Made by a program: the position numbers and the translations under genes. A DNA stretch of 64,000 nucleotides from Thalassotalea fonticola (GTDB lineage Bacteria > Pseudomonadota > Gammaproteobacteria > Enterobacterales > Alteromonadaceae): NCBI RefSeq assembly GCF_032911225.1, contig NZ_CP136600.1, positions 1,612,001-1,676,000 of the forward strand, written 5' to 3'. The number at the start of each line of letters is the position of its first letter. Position 1 is the stretch's first letter. This document shows, piece by piece, positions 39,019 through 47,421 of this stretch. The notes under the pieces were generated by a model. It made no database searches and was not told where the DNA came from. It saw only the letters and a program-made list of their open reading frames with translations.

Positions 39019-39581
39019 TAACCTTCTCCTTTGCTTACCGGGTTAAAACGGAAAATATCTAAAATACCAACGGCTACTATTTCATCATTTTGGTTGGTAT
39101 AAGTATCTTTTTGCTTAAAGAAAGCTCCTTTACCAACGCGCAGCTCTTTTTCAACTAATGAGACTAGCTCATGAGTAATTGTTACAACATCACCATGGTA
39201 TAACGGCTTGAAGAACTCCATTTCCATAGAGGTTGCAAAACTTAATGAAAACGGTGCTGGTACATCAAAAATGACAGGAATTGGAATTTGAATAGGCGCA
39301 TCGCCAATTTCAAAGCGCTTATCGCCCGCTTGCCAATGAGTAGGCTGGCCAAATGTCATAGCCATAGCACTTGGTGCTATTTTACCTTCTAAACCAGAGG
39401 CAATAGCTGCTTGCTCATCAGTAAATAACGGGCAAGTGAATTCTTTGGGTTCTAACCAGCGGCGTACACTAGAAGCATCCACTGCATCGGCACCTTTAGA
39501 AACGCCCACCACCTTACCTACGTAAGATAATGCTTGTTCCCAGGTACCTTGCATGCCCCAGCTTGGTTTATCTGAGGCCAT
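39018..39581 (-). CDS. MaoC N-terminal-type (FAS1-like) dehydratase, 187 aa
   Basis: MaoC_dehydrat_N-type hot-dog protein, typically the non-catalytic or substrate-binding partner of a MaoC dimer. Visible features are the N-terminal helix, VRRWLEPKEF, the helix near APSAMAMTFGQPTHW, the central EFFKPLYHGDVVTITHELVSL and the GKGAFFKQKDTYTNQ strand. It starts 3 bp after the DUF35 gene with GAGG as ribosome binding site, and overlaps the next MaoC gene by one base. The tight packing indicates translational coupling and a complex. Confidence in the fold is high, but the substrate is unassigned. Confidence 0.82.
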   Translation of the reverse strand: MASDKPSWGMQGTWEQALSYVGKVVGVSKGADAVDASSVRRWLEPKEFTCPLFTDEQAAIASGLEGKIAPSAMAMTFGQPTHWQAGDKRFEIGDAPIQIPIPVIFDVPAPFSLSFATSMEMEFFKPLYHGDVVTITHELVSLVEKELRVGKGAFFKQKDTYTNQNDEIVAVGILDIFRFNPVSKGEG

Positions 39582-39584
39582 AGG

Positions 39585-39998
39585 TTATTCCTCAATCAAA
39601 TGAAATAGCGGAAGTTTAAAATCGCCATTTGCTTTTACATATTCAACTTCAACACGATCACCAATTCTAGCCGTATCAGCACCATCTCCGACAATGTTAC
39701 TTGCCATACGAATGCCTTCATCTAGATCAATATAGGCAACATGTATCGGCAATTCTTTAGTGAACTCTGATGTTGTACCTAGATAAGTGGTAGTAATTGA
39801 ATAAATGGTACCTGTACCATTGGCTTCGACCCACCCTATATCTTTCGACCAACACTCTGGACAAACACGTCGTGGATAAAAAATATTGGTATCACAGCTG
39901 TTACAGTGCTGAACAAGTAATTTGTCTTCTTGTACCGCATCCCAAAAAGGCTTACTTTCAGGGCTTATTGCTGGTAGTGGTCTTTTCATATCGCTCAT
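39585..39998 (-). CDS. DUF35 Zn-ribbon/OB-fold acyl-CoA-associated protein, 137 aa
   Basis: An N-terminal helix (SPESKPFWDAVQEDKL), a rubredoxin-like zinc ribbon with CNSC (about 32-35) and CPEC (about 46-49), then an OB-fold. This is the ChsH2-C/DUF35 architecture known to dock onto thiolase-fold enzymes, for example Ltp2 aldolase with the ChsH2 DUF35 domain. It starts 2 bp after the thiolase-like gene and 3 bp before the first MaoC gene. A direct complex with the thiolase-fold protein is well supported by family precedent; the acyl group handled is not known. Confidence 0.9.
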   Translation of the reverse strand: MSDMKRPLPAISPESKPFWDAVQEDKLLVQHCNSCDTNIFYPRRVCPECWSKDIGWVEANGTGTIYSITTTYLGTTSEFTKELPIHVAYIDLDEGIRMASNIVGDGADTARIGDRVEVEYVKANGDFKLPLFHLIEE

Positions 39999-40000
39999 AA

Positions 40001-41167
40001 TTAATTACCCCAAACTGTTGCTAAGGTGTTCATACCAGAACCACCGGAAGTTACCATCATCACTTTTTCGGCGCCTTCTACCTGATTCGCTCCGGCTTCA
40101 CCACGTAGCTGACGGGCTACTTGACAATAAAATGCCATAGAGACACCAGAGCCAGTGTGACCACGACCGGTTGCATCACCGATAGTTGTACATGGTGTTT
40201 TGCCACCCAGTTTAGTATGACCTTCTGCATGATAACGGGCACCTTCACCAGGCTCACAAATACCATTCGCTTCTAAATAACTCGCTTGGGTAAATGGGTA
40301 TGCCCCGTAAATTTCGTGGATATCAATATCTTCGACCGTTAAGTTCGCTTGTGCTAATGCTTCAGAACATGACTTGCGGTACCCTTCACGCCAGAAAATA
40401 TCTTCACGAACAACCGGTGTACCACCTAAGAAATCAGAGCCATGACCTAATTTCCATACAGGATTTTGACAATGTTTTTTCGCATATTCTTCTGAAGCGA
40501 TCACTAAACAACCACCACCATCGGCTAGCATATTACATTCAACTGATTTTAACGGCGTAGAAATCATACGCGCGCCCATCACTTCTGCTGTTGTTTTAGG
40601 TTTATTATGGAATAACGAATACGGGTCGCGAGAACCCCAGTCACGTAATGCATGAGTAATTGCAGCAACTTCTTCTTCTGTAGAATTAGTTTCATGCATA
40701 TATCGCTGAGTAATTAGTGCCATCGCGCCATTAAATGTCATACCAAACGGGAACTCCCATTCTTGATGCATAGGTGCTTTGGCAAAGAAAGTAATTAAAT
40801 CTTCAGCAGGAATATCTGATTGCACGGTGATATGAGGCACAAGTACGACTTCACACATACCTGATGTGATCCATTGTTCGGCCATACGCACACAGTTAGT
40901 TGTTGATGCGCCTCCGGCATTACAAATTACGTTATCTTTAACGTTTTTAAAACCAAAGTGCTCTGGTAATAAACCAAAAGCAGTTGCTGAAATTAGATCA
41001 GGTTGTGCTTGTGGTGCTACATTAATAAAGCCCTGTACGTCGTCTTTATCTATGCCTGCATTTTTTACAGCACCCATTATCACTTCTTCAGCGATATCCC
41101 AGCGCGTACGCTCAGGATTAATTTGTGTCGGTACTTCGTGGTAACCGATAATTGCAATTTTGCCCAT
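40001..41167 (-). CDS. Thiolase-fold protein (lipid-transfer/SCP-x-like), possible retro-aldolase, 388 aa
   Basis: Thiolase superfamily member of the non-canonical lipid-transfer type. The nucleophile position keeps a cysteine (Cys82, ICNAGGAS). The usual GHPIGATG is replaced by GRGHTGSG, the NEAFA motif by EIYGAYPF, and the C-terminal CxG catalytic cysteine by Ser-Gly (MMVTSGGSG). Loss of that second cysteine argues against ordinary Claisen thiolysis. With the adjacent DUF35 and two MaoC proteins, the operon matches the hydratase plus aldolase sets that shorten branched acyl-CoA side chains (Ltp2/ChsH1/ChsH2 type). It is the first gene of a four-gene minus-strand operon, divergent from CoA-transferase genes. 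Confidence 0.85.
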   Translation of the reverse strand: MGKIAIIGYHEVPTQINPERTRWDIAEEVIMGAVKNAGIDKDDVQGFINVAPQAQPDLISATAFGLLPEHFGFKNVKDNVICNAGGASTTNCVRMAEQWITSGMCEVVLVPHITVQSDIPAEDLITFFAKAPMHQEWEFPFGMTFNGAMALITQRYMHETNSTEEEVAAITHALRDWGSRDPYSLFHNKPKTTAEVMGARMISTPLKSVECNMLADGGGCLVIASEEYAKKHCQNPVWKLGHGSDFLGGTPVVREDIFWREGYRKSCSEALAQANLTVEDIDIHEIYGAYPFTQASYLEANGICEPGEGARYHAEGHTKLGGKTPCTTIGDATGRGHTGSGVSMAFYCQVARQLRGEAGANQVEGAEKVMMVTSGGSGMNTLATVWGN

Positions 41168-41675
41168 AGTTTTCTCAGTTAGTTAGAATGACTGTTCGGC
41201 TGCTTTACAAACATCAAGGTTGTATTTTTTAATTTCAATGTGAGTAAGCATATCTATATTTAATTGTATTAACGCAATAGTTGAAAATAACTAATGAGTC
41301 AAACTCAATAAACCCTACCATCATGTTTTATAATTTTCAACAATGTTTTAAAATGACAGGCTAAGATTTAACTGAGATGAACTTATTTGCACAAAATGAA
41401 GAGTTATTTGAGTGATATTTCTCTATTAAAATTATGATTTGCTAGTACTTTACCTATACTACTAAAGGGTTATAACTCACTCTAAGCCAGTAAAAATGTA
41501 GTCTGTACTGAAACTGTTCAGGTTTAATTCCAAATCCTCATCGACAAAAATTGCGATTTGATTGAGTTCGGCTCACTTTTTGTTAAAGTAGGTGCAATTA
41601 AAAATTAGTGTAATAACTTTAAAAACGAATTAATAAAGCCTGATAAACATTTTCGGGCAATAACTAGGAGCTGAA
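41168..41675. other. Divergent intergenic region between the thiolase-like operon and the CoA-transferase operon
   Basis: About 500 bp with promoters for both directions expected. AT-rich; no additional gene, strong hairpin or GTTAA box was recognised. It is longer than most divergent spacers here, so operators for acyl-CoA-type regulators may be hidden in it. Confidence 0.5.
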
Positions 41676-42374
41676 ATGGCTGGTTTTAATAAAGTAGTAA
41701 ATTCATACGAAGAAGCGATGGCAGGTCTCGAAGACAACATGACTGTTATTGCTGGCGGTTTTGGTTTATGTGGTATTCCTGAAAACCTAATTAAAGAAAT
41801 TAAACGCAAAGGTACAACGGGCTTAACCGTTGTTTCTAATAACTGTGGTACGCACGAGCACGGTTTAGGTATGTTGCTAATTGATAAGCAAATTAAAAAG
41901 ATGGTTGCCTCATATGTAGGTGAAAACGATATTTTTGAAGCGCAAATGATGAGTGGCGAGCTGGAAGTAGAATTAACGCCACAAGGTACCCTAGCTGAAA
42001 AAATGCGTGCTGGCGGTGCCGGTATTCCAGCTTTCTTCACCGCAACAGGTGTTGGTACACCAGTAGCTGAAGGCAAAGAAGAGCGCAATATTAAAGGCCG
42101 TGATTATATTCTTGAAGAATCAATCACTGGTGAATTTGCCATCGTAAAAGCGTGGAAAGCAGATACCTTTGGTAATCTAGTATTTAGAAAAACTGCTCGT
42201 AACTTCAACCCGTTAGCGGCAACAGCCGGAAAAATTACCGTGGTAGAAGTAGAAGAGATTGTAGAGCCAGGTGAATTAGACCCAGATCATATTCACGTAC
42301 CGGGTATCTACGTTAACCGCCTTATAAAAGGCACTTTTGAAAAACAAATTGAACAACGCACTGTGCGTTCGTAA
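41676..42374 (+). CDS. scoA: 3-oxoacid CoA-transferase subunit A, 232 aa
   Basis: Family I CoA-transferase alpha subunit, which moves CoA from succinyl-CoA (or acetyl-CoA) to acetoacetate or other 3-oxoacids. The glycine-rich CoA-binding loop [12 protein letters not shown] lies at residues 28-39, and [13 protein letters not shown] near 54 is typical of ScoA/AtoD. Normal length. TAGGAG precedes the ATG. It is followed 15 bp later by subunit B and then acetyl-CoA acetyltransferase, giving a complete ketone-body/acetoacetate breakdown route to acetyl-CoA. ScoA (SCOT) versus AtoD identity is not settled by the motifs alone. Confidence 0.93.
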   Translation: MAGFNKVVNSYEEAMAGLEDNMTVIAGGFGLCGIPENLIKEIKRKGTTGLTVVSNNCGTHEHGLGMLLIDKQIKKMVASYVGENDIFEAQMMSGELEVELTPQGTLAEKMRAGGAGIPAFFTATGVGTPVAEGKEERNIKGRDYILEESITGEFAIVKAWKADTFGNLVFRKTARNFNPLAATAGKITVVEVEEIVEPGELDPDHIHVPGIYVNRLIKGTFEKQIEQRTVRS

Positions 42375-42389
42375 TTGGAGATTTTAACA

Positions 42390-43046
42390 ATGACTTTATC
42401 TCGTGAACAATTAGCACAACGTGTTGCACAAGAATTACAAGATGGTTACTACGTTAACCTTGGTATTGGTATCCCTACTTTAGTTGCTAACTACGTTCCT
42501 GAGGGAATGGAAGTTATGCTGCAATCTGAAAACGGTTTATTAGGTATGGGCCCTTTCCCTACTGAAGAAGAAATTGATGCCGATTTAATTAACGCCGGTA
42601 AACAAACCGTTACTATGGCAACTGGTGCTTCGTTATTTGATAGCGCCGAATCTTTTGCGATGATCCGTGGCGGTCATGTTGATTTAACCGTACTTGGCGC
42701 TTTTGAAGTCGATGTAAACGGTAATATTGCTTCTTACATGATCCCGGGCAAGCTTATTAAAGGGATGGGCGGCGCAATGGATTTAGTTGCTGGCGCTGAC
42801 AACATTATCGTAACTATGACTCATGCTTCTAAGCACGGCGTATCAAAGCTTCTTTCTAACTGTACTCTGCCGTTAACGGGTAGAGGCTGCATTAAAAAGG
42901 TTTTAACTGATTTAGCCTTTATTGAAATAAAAGACGGTAAATTTCACTTACTTGAACGTGCACCTGGTGTTAGCGTTGAAGAAATTATTAAACTAACGGA
43001 AGGTGAATTAGTAGTTCCAGATCACGTTCCTGAAATGCAGTTTTAA
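42390..43046 (+). CDS. scoB: 3-oxoacid CoA-transferase subunit B, 218 aa
   Basis: Beta subunit carrying the catalytic glutamate in SENGLLGMGP (about residues 46-55). The family signature NLGIGIPTLVANYVP lies near 24-38. The ATG at 42390, preceded by TTGGAG, is chosen over an in-frame TTG at 42375 that directly follows the stop of subunit A. It forms the active heteromeric enzyme with subunit A. The acetyl-CoA acetyltransferase gene follows after about 120 bp, which could hold a secondary promoter. Confidence 0.94.
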   Translation: MTLSREQLAQRVAQELQDGYYVNLGIGIPTLVANYVPEGMEVMLQSENGLLGMGPFPTEEEIDADLINAGKQTVTMATGASLFDSAESFAMIRGGHVDLTVLGAFEVDVNGNIASYMIPGKLIKGMGGAMDLVAGADNIIVTMTHASKHGVSKLLSNCTLPLTGRGCIKKVLTDLAFIEIKDGKFHLLERAPGVSVEEIIKLTEGELVVPDHVPEMQF

Positions 43047-43169
43047 CTAAATATGAGTATTCATCATCACTGATAGTGCAGATTTTTTTGCCTAAAATGA
43101 TACGAAGATTCAGAAGCATAAAGCTTATTATATTGATATAAGCTAATTGAAAAGTTAATAGGAATGAAA

Positions 43170-44354
43170 ATGAGTAAACGTGAAGTAGTATTTTTAAGTG
43201 GTGTGCGTAGTGCAATCGCTGATTTTGGTGGCTCTTTAAAGGGCGTTGCTCCTACAGATTTAGCCGGTCAAATGGTTGGTGAAGCGGTTAAACGCGCAGG
43301 TGTTAGCAGCGATGACGTTGGTCATTGTGTTATTGGTAACGTAACTCACTCAGACCGTCGCGATATGTACATGTCTCGTGTTGCAGCACTTAAAGGTGGT
43401 TTACCAGAATCAACTCCAGCTCTAACTGTTAACCGTTTATGTGGTTCAGGCCTACAAGCGGTTATCTCAGCAGCGCAACTTTTATTACTAGATGATTGTG
43501 ACGTTGCTGTTGCTGGTGGTGCAGAATCTATGTCTCGCGTACCTTACTGGTCACCATCAACACGTTTTGGTAGCAAGATGGGTGACGCGCAATTAGTTGA
43601 TCCTATGGTTGGCGCCTTAACTTGTCCAATTGGTGATACGCATATGGGTATTACCGCTGAAAACGTTGCCGAGCAATGGAACGTTAGCCGTGAAGATCAA
43701 GATGAAGCCGCAGCAGAATCTCACCGCCGCGCGCAAAAAGCGATTGAAGAAAATCGTTTTGACTCACAAATTGTTCCTGTTGAACTTAAATCACGCAAAG
43801 GCGTAGTGTCTTACACTACCGATGAGCATGTTCGCTATGACTGCACTTCTAGCGACATGGCAAAACTTCGTCCGGTGTTTAAAAAAGATGGCACAGTAAC
43901 AGCGGGTAACGCTTCAGGTATTAATGATGCAGCAGCTGCGCTTGTTATGGCAGATAGTGAATTTGCTGCAGCAAATGGTTTAAAACCACTTGCTAAACTT
44001 GTTGGTTATGCCTTTGCCGGTGTTGCGCCTGAAGTTATGGGTATTGGCCCAGTGCCAGCGGTAAACAAGTTATTAGAAAAAACTGGTATCAACAAAAACG
44101 ATATCGACGTTTGGGAAATTAACGAAGCATTTGCCGCACAAGCACTCGCCGTTTGTCGTGATTTAGAGCTGGATATGGACAAAGTTAACCCGAATGGCTC
44201 AGGTATCTCACTTGGTCACCCAATTGGCGCAACAGGTGCCTTAATTACAGTTAAAGCAATTCATGAACTAGAACGAGTTCAAGGAAAATATGCTGTGATC
44301 ACTATGTGTATTGGTGGCGGTCAAGGTATTGCTGCGTTGATTGAGCGGGTTTAA
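43170..44354 (+). CDS. Acetyl-CoA acetyltransferase (canonical thiolase), 394 aa
   Basis: Complete catalytic set: nucleophile Cys in NRLCGSGLQA (near residue 89), NEAFAAQA, His in GHPIGATG and the second Cys in CIGGGQG near the C-terminus. Thiolase II cleaves acetoacetyl-CoA to two acetyl-CoA. The start is set at 43170 (MSKREVVF), because AGGA sits directly against the ATG at 43164 but at correct distance for the second ATG. It ends the CoA-transferase operon. The contrast with the cysteine-deficient thiolase-like protein at 40001 is clear. Confidence 0.95.
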   Translation: MSKREVVFLSGVRSAIADFGGSLKGVAPTDLAGQMVGEAVKRAGVSSDDVGHCVIGNVTHSDRRDMYMSRVAALKGGLPESTPALTVNRLCGSGLQAVISAAQLLLLDDCDVAVAGGAESMSRVPYWSPSTRFGSKMGDAQLVDPMVGALTCPIGDTHMGITAENVAEQWNVSREDQDEAAAESHRRAQKAIEENRFDSQIVPVELKSRKGVVSYTTDEHVRYDCTSSDMAKLRPVFKKDGTVTAGNASGINDAAAALVMADSEFAAANGLKPLAKLVGYAFAGVAPEVMGIGPVPAVNKLLEKTGINKNDIDVWEINEAFAAQALAVCRDLELDMDKVNPNGSGISLGHPIGATGALITVKAIHELERVQGKYAVITMCIGGGQGIAALIERV

Positions 44355-44361
44355 ACTTAGA

Positions 44362-44380
44362 TCCTGAAATAAATTCAGGA
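44362..44380. repeat. Dispersed CTGAA hairpin, copy near the acetyltransferase gene
   Basis: TCCTGAA-ATAAA-TTCAGGA, 7-bp stem and 5-base loop. It differs from the array hairpin at 24396 only in the outer base pair, and a GAATTCAG follows as in the array. It lies just after the stop codon and may also act as a transcript end. Confidence 0.8.
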
Positions 44381-44423
44381 CGATATGAGTCGAATTCAGA
44401 ACGACCTTAGTTCGACTACGTCA

Positions 44424-44486
44424 TACCCGACCTGTTCGGGTATCCATAAAATATACCAAATAATGGATTCCCGCCTGCGCGGGAAT
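44424..44486. repeat. Two REP-like palindromes in tandem
   Basis: TACCCGA-CCTGT-TCGGGTA at 44424-44442 and ATTCCCGC-CTGC-GCGGGAAT at 44467-44486. Flanking GTCAT and ATGACG match the CGTCAT-type ends of dispersed repeats in marine gammaproteobacteria. No coding content was seen here. Confidence 0.75.
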
Positions 44487-44579
44487 GACGAATTCTCCCC
44501 GGGAATGGCAAGTTATCACTTTGCCACCTACACTAAAAGTCTTAGCAATTAATCAATACAAGACTTTTAATAATAACAA

Positions 44580-45569
44580 ATGGCTGACTCTCACCACGTT
44601 CATTTATGCCGGTATTCTGATGAAGAAGGCTACACCTGTGAGCAAGAATGTAACGATTCTGGCTGGTGTTATTGGCATGACTCCAACATTATTAAAGACT
44701 CCCCTGCCGATAAAGAAAACCTGCAAGAATATGCGCGCAACGGCGGCATGCTAAGAGGTATCAGCTTAAAACATGCGGACTTAGCCGGTATAGATCTAGT
44801 CAACCATCACCATAAAAATGGTTTTGATTTTAGCCACGCTGACTTTTATCGGGCTGATTTAACCTGTGCCCACCTGTTTAATATAAACCTTGAATATGCC
44901 AGTTTAATGAAAGCCGATTTAAGCGAAGCAAATTTGCATAATGCCAACATCAAACATTGCAATTTATTAGGCATAAAATGGCAAAATGCTAAAATTAAAA
45001 ATATTGAAATTGGTAATGAATTAATTCAAGAGATCCTAGCGCAAAAAGCTCAAGATGATTATGATTTGGTACTCGCTTTAGACTTATTTGAACAATCGGA
45101 GGAGATATACCGAGATCTACGCAAACATGCCGAGCGTGAAGGTATATTTAAGCTCTCTGGCCGGTTTATACAAAAAGAGTTGACTATGCGCCGCTATCAA
45201 ATGAAAAAGCCCTCGTTTGCTCGGTTAATGTCTAAAGTAGTGGATTTGTTCTGTGGTTATGGTGAAGAGCCGCTGAAAGTCGTTAATTTTTCTATCGTGT
45301 TGATTTTATTTTGTGCGATATTATATTTTTTCACCGGTATTAACTTTGAAGGCCAACAACATTACTTTGATGCCAGCTTGCCTTTTACAACTAACCTGAA
45401 TCACTTTTTCTCATGTATGTATTATTCGGTAGTCACCTTCACTACCTTAGGCTATGGCGATATAACCCCGATTGGCATATCAAGACTTATTGCCGCAACA
45501 GAAGCATTTACCGGCAGTTTTACCATTGCCTTGTTTGTGGTGGTGTTTGTGAAGAAAATGACGCGGTAG
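44580..45569 (+). CDS. Pentapeptide-repeat protein fused to a two-TM potassium channel, 329 aa
   Basis: N-terminal Cys/His-rich segment (HVHLCRY, CEQEC, WCYWH), then a pentapeptide-repeat region (about 58-135) with A[DN]LxxA[DN]L-like pentads such as ADLAG, ADFYRADLT and ADLSEANLHNANI. A helical linker (about 140-225) leads to an ion-channel domain with two transmembrane helices (about 237-255 and 305-325) around the selectivity filter TTLGYGD (GYGD at 291-294). It would form a tetrameric K+ channel in the inner membrane, with the repeat helix as cytoplasmic sensor or scaffold. The N-terminal cysteines and histidines could bind metal. There is no partner gene; the ligand is unknown. Confidence 0.88.
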   Translation: MADSHHVHLCRYSDEEGYTCEQECNDSGWCYWHDSNIIKDSPADKENLQEYARNGGMLRGISLKHADLAGIDLVNHHHKNGFDFSHADFYRADLTCAHLFNINLEYASLMKADLSEANLHNANIKHCNLLGIKWQNAKIKNIEIGNELIQEILAQKAQDDYDLVLALDLFEQSEEIYRDLRKHAEREGIFKLSGRFIQKELTMRRYQMKKPSFARLMSKVVDLFCGYGEEPLKVVNFSIVLILFCAILYFFTGINFEGQQHYFDASLPFTTNLNHFFSCMYYSVVTFTTLGYGDITPIGISRLIAATEAFTGSFTIALFVVVFVKKMTR

Positions 45570-45657
45570 AAAAGAAACGAGGCGCGAGGAACTAGGAGCT
45601 AAGTGCTGGCATACCTTTTAGTGTGTTGTGCGATGCTTAGAAACAATTAACCACGTC

Positions 45658-45735
45658 ATCCCCAAGGACGACTGCATGGATGCAGGAGGTAGAGCAATGC
45701 AGGAGCAATTGCCGACCTCAAGCGACATTGGGGAT
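45658..45735. repeat. Dispersed CGTCATCCCC-type composite palindrome
   Basis: Outer arms ATCCCCAA (45658-45665) and TTGGGGAT (45728-45735) enclose inner hairpins such as CTGCAT-GG-ATGCAG. It begins with CGTCATCCCC. It is of the same general type as the palindromes at 44424 and lies between convergent genes. Confidence 0.7.
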
Positions 45736-45773
45736 CTTCTTTAGGTTATAACGTGCTTATAAAAAGGATTCAA

Positions 45774-46862
45774 TTACAAAATATTTGTCAGCGCAATACC
45801 TAAACCAATACGGTTTTGCTTATGATTATAATCAATTAACGACTCGCCATAACCAGTAAATCCTTGCACATACCCTCTTAACTTTCCCCATAATGGGAAT
45901 GTCATGCCAACTTCAGCAGCACCTTTATGCGTGGCAAAGTTTTCGCGTACACCAACACTGAACTCTAAGTTATCATACTTATATACGGCACCCAATTGGT
46001 AATAGCCCATATACTCATTGATATCAGGGTTATCATCACCATCAGGATCTAAACTGCCGTCTTCTTGAATTTCTTTTTTGTCTTCAGACAAGCGATACCA
46101 TGGCTTAAATGACACGGCAAAATCGCCTTTTTCCCATAAAAAATCTAAATATACGCGGTTCCAACTACGCGAAATGGCGGTAGAACGTCCATTTGATTGA
46201 TGTTCAATTCCGACAACCAAGCCAGTATTTCCGTCAAATGGTTTCCAATCTAACCCGGTCATATAAAACACTTCAGGTTGATAATTGGTTTCGCGAAATG
46301 GTTTGGAAATACCTTCTGAATATACTTGCCACCAAGATTTAATTGTCATACCAAAATATAATGCATCTCCTTCTCTAAAAAGGTCGCCATAATTTAACGG
46401 CACTTTAATGCTTAATTGATATTTAGCTTCATGATCTTCAATGTTTTCCGCCCAACCAGAGTCTGGAGCTTGTGCCGCATACGTTTTTCGGTTCATACTA
46501 TCCGAGATTGAAACTGGTAGGATGTAATTCATTTTATGCGGAGTTATAACATAAGGATCGAACTTAGTTTCACTTTCACTTATGAATCGTTTTGAGATGA
46601 CGCCCTTATTAGATGTATCTTGAGGACCATCAATTTCCACTTCACATTCTCTACGAAGTTCTGATACCAGTTGTTGGCCACCGGCTTTGTTTAACTTATC
46701 AATTAAACAAGCTAAAGTTTTAGGATCTTGTGCAGCTTGCTCAACCGTTTGTGGGGCTTTGCCTTCTTGCTCTACATTTTCTTCTGCTTGCACAGATAAA
46801 AACGTTAGTATAGATAAGCAAAGTAACGACGTTCTTAAAGAGGTACTTTTAAAACCATTCAT
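45774..46862 (-). CDS. pldA: Outer membrane phospholipase A1 (OMPLA), 362 aa
   Basis: Calcium-dependent outer membrane phospholipase that hydrolyses misplaced phospholipids. The catalytic site HQSNGRS gives His221 and Ser223, and Asn235 lies in SRSWNR; the His-to-Ser (+2) and His-to-Asn (+14) spacing equals that of the E. coli enzyme (142/144/156). The barrel is preceded by a signal peptide (about 1-26) and an acidic N-terminal extension of roughly 70 residues with three cysteines, absent from the enterobacterial protein. The start is an ATG at 46862. It is monocistronic by spacing. High confidence. Confidence 0.96.
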   Translation of the reverse strand: MNGFKSTSLRTSLLCLSILTFLSVQAEENVEQEGKAPQTVEQAAQDPKTLACLIDKLNKAGGQQLVSELRRECEVEIDGPQDTSNKGVISKRFISESETKFDPYVITPHKMNYILPVSISDSMNRKTYAAQAPDSGWAENIEDHEAKYQLSIKVPLNYGDLFREGDALYFGMTIKSWWQVYSEGISKPFRETNYQPEVFYMTGLDWKPFDGNTGLVVGIEHQSNGRSTAISRSWNRVYLDFLWEKGDFAVSFKPWYRLSEDKKEIQEDGSLDPDGDDNPDINEYMGYYQLGAVYKYDNLEFSVGVRENFATHKGAAEVGMTFPLWGKLRGYVQGFTGYGESLIDYNHKQNRIGLGIALTNIL

Positions 46863-47073
46863 GTTTTATTACTCAGTGCGTATCCATCGCTGATTATTAA
46901 CTATTAATAATAAGAACTAAGGATAATTTATTGTTATTAATACAAACATTAACAATATAGTAATAACAATTAAATAAAAAATGTAAAAAAACATTAACAA
47001 TTAGCGGTTGAAAGCGACGATTTGTTAATTATTTGCAGCGAAACAACAAAAAGAATGATGAACAGAAAACTAA

Positions 47074-47121
47074 TAGCAGAGTTTTGGATAATCCCCCAGG
47101 ATAAAACCCTAAACTCTGCTA
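47074..47121 (-). terminator. Hairpin after the 56-residue repeat peptide gene
   Basis: TAGCAGAGTTT (47074-47084) pairs with AAACTCTGCTA (47111-47121), an 11-bp stem with a 26-base loop, 26 bp beyond the stop codon. On the minus strand it is followed by TATTAGTTTTC, a weak T-tract. It probably ends or stabilises the short transcript. Confidence 0.5.
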
Positions 47122-47146
47122 CTCCCATGTAATGGTTAAGTAAGAT

Positions 47147-47317
47147 TTAAGCGATTATTGATGATTCGCTAGCCGATTGATAAATATCAGCGAGCAAAGG
47201 TACGCCAGGTCGATAAATGTCAGCGAGAACATCAACACCTGGACGATAAATATCAGCATTTACTTGAAATGCGGCACCAATAATACAAACTAAAACTGCG
47301 GTAATGATAACCTTCAT
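47147..47317 (-). CDS. Short secreted peptide with three 11-residue DIY repeats, 56 aa
   Basis: A small gene below usual size cut-offs. It has an ATG at 47317 with GGAAGG six bases upstream. Translation gives a signal peptide (residues 1-21, hydrophobic core ITAVLVCIIGAAF, ending VNA), followed by three tandem units: DIYRPGVDVLA (22-32), DIYRPGVPLLA (33-43) and DIYQSASESSIIA (44-56). Each unit is preceded by Ala, and the first cleavage site equals the inter-repeat junction. The DNA of the repeat core is also conserved. A hairpin follows the stop. A GTTAA-like box lies 104 bp upstream. It resembles a precursor that releases several similar short peptides. No homologue is recognised; the function is unknown. 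Confidence 0.75.
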   Translation of the reverse strand: MKVIITAVLVCIIGAAFQVNADIYRPGVDVLADIYRPGVPLLADIYQSASESSIIA

Positions 47318-47421
47318 TTCACACCTTCCATTTCAAAAGATAGATACCAGAAAATCTAAAATATATTAGAAAAAATGGATCTGTCAGCACCTTGCAGCGT
47401 TAACAGACAAATCTATAATAT

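Noticed and set aside
46920-47000. GTTAA box before the phospholipase gene
   Set aside because: The best match has three mismatches and no clear second half-site.
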